From the NCBI GenBank assembly GCA_027422505.1, contig JAPQWV010000002.1, forward strand, positions 28,560,501-28,624,500: 64,000 nt of DNA, read 5' to 3'. How positions within the stretch are numbered: position 1 is the first letter of the stretch; each line of letters begins with the position of its first letter. Shown here piece by piece: positions 56,149 through 64,000 of the stretch. A program made the translations under genes and the position numbers. This stretch comes from Craterostigma plantagineum (lineage: Eukaryota; Streptophyta; Magnoliopsida; Lamiales; Linderniaceae). Below the pieces are notes generated by a model. The model saw only the letters and a list, made by a program, of their open reading frames with translations. It was not told the DNA's origin and did no database searches.

Positions 56149-56216
56149 GTTTTTCGAATCGAAAGCAAGAAATATGCGGGCGGGACTTTTAGACGCATCA
56201 GAGTTGTACGAGTTAG

Positions 56217-56401
56217 TATTGAGATAATAAATCCCATAATCATCTCTAATCATATCCCTTAATTTCCTCCTATCATATCACTTAATTTCCTCCTATCATA
56301 TCACTTAATTATTCTTCTTTCTAGGAAATATTGTGTATAAATCATTGTATCACCTTCATTGTTTATCATTCAATAAAAGATACTATTCTCCATATTTTAC
56401 A
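56217..56401 (+). repeat. Element E 5' LTR
   Basis: 185 bp. Contains a direct triplication of a CCTCCTATCATATCACTTAA-like segment and ends CCATATTTTACA. Confidence 0.94.
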
Positions 56402-56413
56402 TGGTATCAGAGC
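56402..56413 (+). other. Element E primer-binding site
   Basis: TGGTATCAGAGC directly after the 5' LTR, complementary to initiator Met tRNA. Confidence 0.92.
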
Positions 56414-56483
56414 ATGGTGTAAACCCTAATTTTTCTCTTTCACCATCTCGATTCTAGACGTCTCTCTTGTTTGACGTTTCATC

Positions 56484-59400
56484 ATGGTTGATACCAACGA
56501 AAATGAACATTCAAACGAAACCCTCTCTACCAACGAAGCTCTCTCGTCGTTAGTTTCTCTCGCTGTGAAATCGCCATATTATGTTCATCCCTCGGATCAC
56601 CCGGGACTCGTCTTTGTCTTGCAACCATTGTCTGAAACGGGCGATAACTATTTCTCTTGGCGTAGCGCCTTTCTCAACGCCTTACAATCCAAGAACAAGG
56701 CAAGTTTTCTTGATGGAAGCCTTCCCAAACCTTCTATTGACTCAGATGATCTACAAGCGTGGATCCAGGCTCACGCCCTCGTCAAATCGTGGCTCCTTAA
56801 CTCTGTGTGCAAAGAACTACAGATTGGCGCGTCTCACACGGCTCTAGCCTCTGAGATTTGGGACGACTTTGCGGAGCGCTTTACACAAGGGATTGCTGCT
56901 CGAGTTTACGAGTTGAAGCGATCGATCGCGTTGCTTCAGCAAGAGAAAGTCCCGACCTCTACTTATTATGGCAAATTAAAAGCCATTTGGAACGAACTAT
57001 CTGGTCTTCGTCCATCAACAACATGCACATGCAGCGGCTGTTCCTGCGGGGCTGCTCGTCGGTTGAACGCTCTTTATGAAGAAGAAAAGGTGTATGATTT
57101 TCTCATGGGCTTGGATGACACCTACAGAACCGTTCGATCACAGATTTTGAGTCTTGAGCCACTTCCAACAATCGGTCGTGCGTACTCTGTCGTTGCGGCT
57201 GATGAGAAGCAGCGTCGCATTGCCGATAGTAGGCTTCCTGTGATCGATGCTACGACTCTTATGGCGAAGGTTTCTCCTGATATTCCGAATCCTTCAACTC
57301 GTCGTGAACGGACGGGTGGAGGTCCAAACAAGCTTTTTTGTTCTCATTGTCAACGTACTAATCATACTCGAGATCGTTGTTTTGAGCTGAATGGATATCC
57401 TTCTAATTGGAAAGGCCATCGCCCGAAAGGCTCCTCTCGTTTCCAACCTGCAGCGTTTGCTTCTACGCTGGAGACTTCTCCGCAGTCGGCTCCAGTTCTC
57501 TCGCCCGCACAACTACAACAAATCGCTCAGATGTTAGGCGGAAATTTCACGCCTACCCAACAAATGCCCGGCTCCTCGTCAACAGAAAGCGCACCCGCCG
57601 CGATTTCTGGCGGTAAGCAACAATGGGCAGTCGACTCGGGTGCTACCGATCATGCCACCTCTCGTCTACATTTATTACGCAATATTATGCCCGTTTCATC
57701 CTTATCTGTCCAGGTTCCGAATGGTGATCGTCTCCCGGTTACCAATATTGGGGATATTTCCATTGATAAATCTCTACATCTCCGTGGTGTTTTGGGTGTA
57801 CCGGATTTTCGTTTTAATCTCATCTCTGTGAGCAAATTGACACGAGATCTACGGTGTTTCTTCACGTTTGGTCCCGACTTTTGTTTTATACAGGACTTAG
57901 ACTCGAGGAAGCTGATTGGAGCGGGTAGAGTGCATGATGGATTGTACTATTTGGAGCCTGTTAAGGAGGGTGGTGGTTCACGTTTGTTGATGGCTAGCTC
58001 AAAGAATACTGAAGAGTTATGGCATCGTCGACTAGGTCATTTACCATTCCGAAGGCTATCTGCTATTCCGAGTATTTCTATTCCTTCACCTTCCAGTACT
58101 GTCTTTTGTGATGCATGTTGTCGAGCCCGACAGACTCGTTTGCCTTTTCCTATTCGTGAAACAAGTACTAAGAATGTTTTTGATTTAGTTCATTGCGATA
58201 TTTGGGGACCGTATTCCACTGCTTCCATTTCTGGTGCACATTATTTTTTGACTGTGGTTGATGATTATAGTCGTGCAACGTGGGTGTTTCTCATGAAATA
58301 TAAATCTGAGGTGAAACGGTACTTGTTATTTTTCTTTAATTGGGTTCGGACTCAGTTCGGTGTGCCTGTGAAATCTTTTCGCACGGATAACGGTTTGGAG
58401 TTCACCCATCAGTCATTATTGGATTATTATTTTGAATATGGTATTAATCACCAGACTAGTTGTGCTCATACACCTCAGCAGAATGGTGTTGTTGAACGCA
58501 AACATCGCCATATTTTGGAAGTCGCTCGTGCTCTACGTTTTCAAGCTGGCTTACCGATTAAATTTTGGGGTGAATGCGTATTGACCGCTGCCTACTTGAT
58601 TAATCGCATGCCTCTCTCTGTTCTAAATAATCGCACACCTTATGAACTTCTTTATCGTCGTAGCCCAGACTATTCCCATTTGCGGAGCTTCGGATGTCTC
58701 TGTTATGCGCATGTCCCTAAGCATGGTCGGGATAAATTTGATTCTCGTAGTAATCCTGGCGTATTTGTGGGTTATCCGTCCAGTCAAAAGGGCTATCGCA
58801 TTTATGATCTTCATCGTCACGTTATATATACTTCTCGTGATATTCAGTTTTTTGAAGATAAATACCCTTTTGTTACTCTGGTTTCTTCGGATATGCCTCG
58901 TTATTCGCAGTCGGCCGATGATATAGCCCGAGATGCCGCTATTGATAATCCACAGTTGGCTACTGCTCAATCTCTCTCGGATTCGTCTCATTCATTGGTT
59001 GTTGATGATTCTCCGAGTATGATTTCATCATCGTCCGCACATGCATCTTCACCTCCACTTACTAAGCGCTGTCGCACTTTGCCACGTCATCTTGCTGCAT
59101 ACGACTTTATATTACCACCCTCCCTGCTCCCCTCTAATCCATCTGCCTCTCCCGCTCCCTCCAGCTCATCTACGGTACATTCACTCTCTAAAACATTATG
59201 TTATTCTCGTTTTACGAAGCCTCACAGTATTTTTTTAGCGGCCATTTCATCTGGAGATGAGCCCACTTCTTTTGCCAAAGCTGTAAAATTTCAGCATTGG
59301 CGCGATGCTATGAAACGGGAGATTGAGGCTCTTAAGGCAAATCATACATGGACGCTTGAACTTTTACCTCCCGGGAAGCGAGCCATTGACTCGAAATGGG

Positions 59401-60794
59401 TATACAAAATCAAATTTAAACCCGATGGTACCATTGAACGCTACAAAGCACGTCTTGTCGCCAAAGGATATAAGCAAATTGAAGGAATCGACTTTCATGA
59501 GACATTTGCACATGTGGCGAAGCTGGTCACTGTTCGCTGTTTACTTGCTGTTGCGTCTCTTCGTAATTGGGAATTGCATCAACTTGATGTTACCAATGCC
59601 TTCCTTCATGGCGATCTTCATGAGGAAGTTTACATGAGGATTCCTCAAGGTTTTGCTAAACAAGGGGAGCATCGGGTCTGTCGCCTTCGCAAGTCTCTTT
59701 ACGGCTTACGCCAGGCTTCTCGAAATTGGTATCACAAGTTTACTCATTCTATTGTTGATGTTGGTTTTCATGAATCAGCCTCTGATCCTTCTTTATTCAT
59801 ATATTCTTCGGGGTCATCCATCGTTGCTGTTCTAATTTATGTCGATGATATTGTTGTGGCTGGCAATGATTTTGCTCGCATCGAAGCTCTTAAAAGTCAT
59901 TTACATCAACAATTTCACATTAAGGATCTTGGGCCACTTAAGTACTTCTTGGGGATTGAGGTTGCCCGCTCTCCTGATGGCATTTTTCTCAGTCAGCGCA
60001 AATACACTCTGGACATCCTCAATGAATGTGGTCTTCTTGGATGTTGTCCAAGTCCAACTCCCATGGAACAACAACATCAGCTGGCTTCTGATTCGGGTTC
60101 TTTATTTACTGACACTGGTCAATATAGACGTCTTGTAGGACGACTTTTGTATCTCACTATTACTCGTCCTGACATTAGCTACGCCGTTCACATTTTGAGC
60201 CAATTCGTGCAGCAGCCACGTCAGATACATTATGATGCAGCACTTCGAGTTTTGCGCTATCTTAAGTCTGCTCCAGGTCAAGGAATTTTCTTTCCGTCGA
60301 CAGGATCTTTACAGTTACGGGCTTATTGTGATTCTGACTGGGCTAGTTGTCCCCTTACACGACGATCTACCACTGGTTTCATTATATTTTTAGGTTCTTC
60401 TCCACTATCATGGCGTGCTAAGAAACAATCAGTGGTCTCTCGTTCATCAGCAGAGGCAGAATATCGGGCTATGGCATCTACTGCTAGTGAGATTGTGTGG
60501 CTCGTTCGCTTACTCGCCGAGTTACACGTTACACAATCTCATCCTGTTTCCCTATATTGTGACAATCAGGCAGCTTTGCACATCGCGGCTAATCCAGTGT
60601 TTCACGAAAGGACAAAGCACATTGAAATCGACTGTCATTTCGTTCGTCATCACATGCAATCCAAGATTTTGATTCCACGGCCTATTTCTTCTGCTGATCA
60701 GTTGGCCGACTTCTTTACGAAGGCCTTAGGTCGTGAAAGGTTTCGTGATCTATTATCCAAGTTGGGCACTCGAGATCTTCATGCTCCAACTTGA
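56484..60794 (+). CDS. Element E gag-pol polyprotein
   Basis: One open frame of 1436 residues. Gag is followed by a CX2CX4HX4C knuckle at about residue 286 (CSHCQRTNHTRDRC), protease at about 380 (WAVDSGATDHAT), GAG-pre-integrase at about 512 (LWHRRLGHLPFRRL), integrase core from about 569 (HCDIWGPY, RTDNGLEF, PQQNGVVERKHRH), RT with YVDD at about 1118 (IYVDDIVVAGN), and RNase H from about 1280 (CDSDWASC, SSAEAEYRAMA, YCDNQAALHI). No stop, frameshift or missing catalytic residue was found. One oddity: FAHVAK, where most relatives have FAPVAK, in the RT fingers. Length is normal for Copia. Confidence 0.95.
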   Translation: MVDTNENEHSNETLSTNEALSSLVSLAVKSPYYVHPSDHPGLVFVLQPLSETGDNYFSWRSAFLNALQSKNKASFLDGSLPKPSIDSDDLQAWIQAHALVKSWLLNSVCKELQIGASHTALASEIWDDFAERFTQGIAARVYELKRSIALLQQEKVPTSTYYGKLKAIWNELSGLRPSTTCTCSGCSCGAARRLNALYEEEKVYDFLMGLDDTYRTVRSQILSLEPLPTIGRAYSVVAADEKQRRIADSRLPVIDATTLMAKVSPDIPNPSTRRERTGGGPNKLFCSHCQRTNHTRDRCFELNGYPSNWKGHRPKGSSRFQPAAFASTLETSPQSAPVLSPAQLQQIAQMLGGNFTPTQQMPGSSSTESAPAAISGGKQQWAVDSGATDHATSRLHLLRNIMPVSSLSVQVPNGDRLPVTNIGDISIDKSLHLRGVLGVPDFRFNLISVSKLTRDLRCFFTFGPDFCFIQDLDSRKLIGAGRVHDGLYYLEPVKEGGGSRLLMASSKNTEELWHRRLGHLPFRRLSAIPSISIPSPSSTVFCDACCRARQTRLPFPIRETSTKNVFDLVHCDIWGPYSTASISGAHYFLTVVDDYSRATWVFLMKYKSEVKRYLLFFFNWVRTQFGVPVKSFRTDNGLEFTHQSLLDYYFEYGINHQTSCAHTPQQNGVVERKHRHILEVARALRFQAGLPIKFWGECVLTAAYLINRMPLSVLNNRTPYELLYRRSPDYSHLRSFGCLCYAHVPKHGRDKFDSRSNPGVFVGYPSSQKGYRIYDLHRHVIYTSRDIQFFEDKYPFVTLVSSDMPRYSQSADDIARDAAIDNPQLATAQSLSDSSHSLVVDDSPSMISSSSAHASSPPLTKRCRTLPRHLAAYDFILPPSLLPSNPSASPAPSSSSTVHSLSKTLCYSRFTKPHSIFLAAISSGDEPTSFAKAVKFQHWRDAMKREIEALKANHTWTLELLPPGKRAIDSKWVYKIKFKPDGTIERYKARLVAKGYKQIEGIDFHETFAHVAKLVTVRCLLAVASLRNWELHQLDVTNAFLHGDLHEEVYMRIPQGFAKQGEHRVCRLRKSLYGLRQASRNWYHKFTHSIVDVGFHESASDPSLFIYSSGSSIVAVLIYVDDIVVAGNDFARIEALKSHLHQQFHIKDLGPLKYFLGIEVARSPDGIFLSQRKYTLDILNECGLLGCCPSPTPMEQQHQLASDSGSLFTDTGQYRRLVGRLLYLTITRPDISYAVHILSQFVQQPRQIHYDAALRVLRYLKSAPGQGIFFPSTGSLQLRAYCDSDWASCPLTRRSTTGFIIFLGSSPLSWRAKKQSVVSRSSAEAEYRAMASTASEIVWLVRLLAELHVTQSHPVSLYCDNQAALHIAANPVFHERTKHIEIDCHFVRHHMQSKILIPRPISSADQLADFFTKALGRERFRDLLSKLGTRDLHAPT

Positions 60795-60801
60795 GGGGGA
60801 G

Positions 60802-60986
60802 TATTGAGATAATAAATCCCATAATCATCTCTAATCATATCCCTTAATTTCCTCCTATCATATCACTTAATTTCCTCCTATCATATCACTTAATTATTCT
60901 TCTTTCTAGGAAATATTGTGTATAAATCATTGTATCACCTTCATTGTTTATCATTCAATAAAAGATACTATTCTCCATATTTTACA
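60802..60986 (+). repeat. Element E 3' LTR
   Basis: 185 bp, identical by eye to the 5' LTR. Confidence 0.94.
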
Positions 60987-60991
60987 GTTAG

Positions 60992-62460
60992 CTCCGAATT
61001 AAAAAAAAAAAAAATCTGATTCATACACATTCACTAAGTGAAAAACCAACTCACACGCATGCACACATTTTAAGCTCACGTGGAGGGCACTTTTTCACCA
61101 CCTAGAGATTGAGAAAGCAGTATTAGGTTCAAACCAAATGAGATATCCGTCCGACTGAAAAGAGCAAAAAAGTGGACAGTGTACATTCATCCCCTCTAGA
61201 AATTGGAGACTGATCCTATTAAGTATTCGTTCATTATATGGAGATGATAAGAAATTAAATATGTTGTTCATCACCAATGATATTAGCATATTTTTGCATG
61301 GACATTTGATTATACTGCACAGGAATTTAGGCTACACCTTATAAATATTACTATTATTTGTCTTTCCTACCTAATTGGGTACCAAATCCACTCCGAAATG
61401 ACAAGCGGCACATTACACCCTAACATAAACATGTTAAAACACACAGACGTGTGTTTCATTAAATGAACTTAGACACATCTTATATCTTTAACAAAAGTTT
61501 GGATATAAGTAATTGGGTAGGTAGGAAAGGCCAATTATTAATTAGTTTGTCGTATAATATTGTGCACCTGTGTGGGCCTAGGAGTTGTCGTGGCACCACA
61601 CAGACAAAGTTACATGTAACATCTTCATTCAACACAATTGCCATTGGCAACGAATGCAATAATAGCCTCACAAGTGTCTCGCAACGATAAATGGCGTTCG
61701 AGAAATATATACGTTTGTATGTATGTACAGAAGATGATATGATAGTGACTGCCATTAATGAGGTACACTACCATTGTTATCCCATTTCAATGTGCTTTTT
61801 TACGTGACACATTTGCATTATTTTTTTCATCTGACTTCACCGTTGGGTGTTGCAAGGCAGCATGGATGACATAAAATGAAGCTTCACGTAGCGTAAGATG
61901 ATATATGAAAGTGCATCGCCAATACATAACAATCGTTTGATATAATGTTTTTTTATGTAGAATAGTAGTATAATATATTTTGTTGCCTATCTCCAGATAA
62001 TAAAATAAAATGAAATAAATTTATATCGACCAATATTTATAATCTTACGACGAACGTTAGTCGTTATTAAAAATTTAAAATACATCTTGGCATCACATAC
62101 CTATTTATAATTTATCCTTTATTGTCGACCACTAAAACAATACTTTGTATATATTTTCATAACTCATCCCCACGCAATGATCTTTCCTTTCCTCGTTCTT
62201 TACGTGCGGTGCACTACATTCATGCACCACTAATTGTTTCGGAGAACCATAAAATGTTAGCTAATGTTATGTTATATTTTACTAATTAAAAAGATGTTTG
62301 ATGTATTTAGATGTAGTCATATTTTATATGGTGACTAACTACTTTGAACAAGTTTCGAAATAAGTTAATATGTTTGAATGATACTAATAGGATCTGCTAT
62401 AAATCGTGGATTTAATTATTTGAATTAATAGTGTTGGTAACTGAGCTTAACTTAATTAAT
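60992..62460. other. Intergenic DNA, no gene seen
   Basis: AT-rich, no supported coding frame on either strand and no clear repeat. Confidence 0.55.
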
Positions 62461-62469
62461 ATGATAAAA

Positions 62470-63300
62470 TACTAGTTATCACAAGATGAAACCGAAAAAC
62501 CCAGACGACCGCCAACACAGAATGAAACTGGATCTAGATGTTGAATATCGGAACTACACATGAAACCGTACTATCTCGATACTGGACTTGTCACGCGGGA
62601 AAAATTCAAACAATATTCAAGCGCGGCAACATGAAGACTTGAAAAAACATTAACTACAAGGCTTCTAGCTGGAGCCGTTTAAAGTCAAGTCAAGCTGAAT
62701 AAGGAATGAAGAGCAGAGGCACAGCGTAAACTTGCAAAGTACCGGACCAACCATTTTGGGAAAGGCCAACTAATTCCATGTTCGGTACAACATGATCATC
62801 TCTCAACGGGCTTCAACCCAACTAAGTATGAGGATGCAAACCGAAGAAATAACTTCACCAATTTTGTAATCTACGAACGAGATAGTAAACTCAAGATTTC
62901 AAATCACAGAGTTCTCGAGCCAGAAAGAGATAGGTGCCGTCATCACTGCACTATACTGAAACGGTTAGTGAGTGAATTCTCAACTTTAAAAAACTGTTGA
63001 AAGAGACAGACTTTAAAAAATTGTCTAAGAGGACACTAGGAGTTTGAAACTATAGCTGATTGAGTGGGTCTAGCTAAGGAGGCTGTACGAAGAGTGTTGT
63101 AAACCGAGACTTCTACTGAAAACCCTCCTGACCGGTTAGAATGGGAGACGCATGAGGTTTTAACTCCGAACTTCCATAACAAACTTTGTTGGTATCGCAA
63201 GAACACACATACACAATACTCACATCCGGTCTTGATTCAAAATCGACCGTTCTTCCACACCAGTCAACACACTAACATATCAAGCATCGATACTGACCTT
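62470..63300. repeat. Possible degraded Copia LTR
   Basis: A stretch with few long frames and LTR-like blocks (ACTGTTGAAAGAG, GTAAACCGAGACTTC, GGAGACGCATGAGG). No paired copy or ends are visible, so this is weak. Confidence 0.25.
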
Positions 63301-63355
63301 TAGCGAGATCAAAACCGAAAAACTGTACTTAAATAATCGATTGTCTATTCATCCT

Positions 63356-63877
63356 AGGGGTGAAAACGAACCGTGCCGCTCGTGATCTGCTCGCAAGCAG
63401 CTCGGTCAAAGCTCGGTTCGAGTTCGATTTGACCAAAGCTCGATTCAAGTTCGAGTTCGGTTCGTTAATAATCAAGTCAAACTCAAGCTAGGTAATGTTC
63501 GGCTCGACTCGGCTCGAAGCTCGATTAAGTTATTTATTCATAAGACATAAATAAACAAAAAAATTATTTTAATTTCCACCATTATCAAATAAATCATTTG
63601 ATCTTAAATTGAATAAAATACTTATTATAAACCGCATGAGGAATGACCGAACATCAAATCGAGTGTTAAATTTGTTATGATGTAAAAAACTCAAAGGTAT
63701 ATAGGACTTGTAAATAGAGTGTATTCATTCACAGCTCGCAAGCAGCTCGGCTCGGTCAACGCTCGACTCGAGTTCGAGTGGACCAAGCTCGGCTCAAGCT
63801 CGAGCTCGGCTCGTTAGTTATCGAATCAAACTCAAGTATATCCAAGTTCGGGCTCGGTTCGACTCGTTTTCACCCCT
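63356..63877. mobile_element. Non-autonomous DNA element with GCTCG-rich arms (hAT-like)
   Basis: Begins AGGGGTGAAAACGA and ends TCGTTTTCACCCCT, a perfect 14-bp inverted repeat. Inside, two direct blocks (about 63390-63495 and 63735-63840) are rich in GCTCGGTTCGAGTTCGA-like repeats. Flanks (TTCATCCT / TTCTATCC) only partly match as an 8-bp duplication. Confidence 0.65.
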
Positions 63878-64000
63878 TTCTATCCCCTCTAAACACATAA
63901 TCCTAATAGAATCTCATCACCAATCAAAGTTTTCCATATCCAAACCAATACAACCTTTTCTTTTAATATTGTATTCCATTCAAACTAGTACTACTATCAT

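Larger units (their letters stand above)
56217..60986 (+). mobile_element. Element E: full-length, apparently intact Ty1/Copia retrotransposon
   Basis: 4770 bp with 185-bp LTRs (56217-56401, 60802-60986), identical by eye. Target duplication GTTAG at 56212-56216 and 60987-60991 places the ends at TA..CA rather than TG..CA. Primer-binding site TGGTATCAGAGC is at 56402-56413 and polypurine TTGAGGGGGAG at 60791-60801. One gag-pol ORF fills the interior. The short LTRs and gag type suggest the Ale/Retrofit lineage. Confidence 0.95.

Noticed and set aside
60992..64000. Small frames at 61095-61289, 61463-61690 and 61480-61755
   Set aside because: Short, overlapping on opposite strands, no recognisable domain or splice context.

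Overview
The window is nuclear DNA from a eudicot plant. Genes are split by GT-AG introns, families are plant-specific (DUF630/DUF632, plant basic secretory protein, thionin-like, DCC), and most of the sequence is retrotransposon and DNA-transposon DNA. The species cannot be fixed from sequence alone.

Layout. 1-716: 3' end of a DUF632 (NRG2-like) gene. 1640-23547: a RAD16-type SNF2/RING helicase gene of about 16 exons, broken by three LTR retrotransposons that all sit inside coding exons. Each has TG..CA ends and a 5-bp target duplication: a deleted Copia (A, 2528-7454), a chromodomain Gypsy with near-identical LTRs (B, 7950-13660), and a chromodomain Gypsy with identical LTRs on the minus strand (C, 16539-21731). 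24560-28756: two decaying plant basic secretory protein genes on the minus strand, with a Stowaway-like MITE, a GC-rich repeat and a long-TIR element between and around them. 29.8-33.7 kb: LINE remnant, MITE, 95-bp tandem duplication and a miniature LTR pair. 34071-35116: a small secreted cysteine-rich (thionin-like) gene reconstructed here with two exons. 36111-48542: a decayed Copia element (D) whose 3' LTR is split by an 8.2-kb Mutator-like element carrying a MuDR transposase on one strand and a DUF1985/Ulp1-protease gene on the other (KAONASHI-type MULE). 51161-52642: an intact five-exon DCC-family thiol-disulfide oxidoreductase gene. 52.6-56.2 kb: Copia and Gypsy debris. 56217-60986: a full-length Copia (E) with identical 185-bp LTRs and one uninterrupted 1436-codon ORF. 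61-64 kb: no gene seen, one element with inverted ends.

Only the DCC gene, the thionin-like gene and the DUF632 fragment look like working host genes. The rest records repeated insertion: A is oldest by LTR divergence, B next, C and E youngest. The most notable features are the triple exonic hit in RAD16, the Ulp1-carrying MULE with its dense arrays of a TTATTCGAGT-like motif, and the two very young elements C and E.
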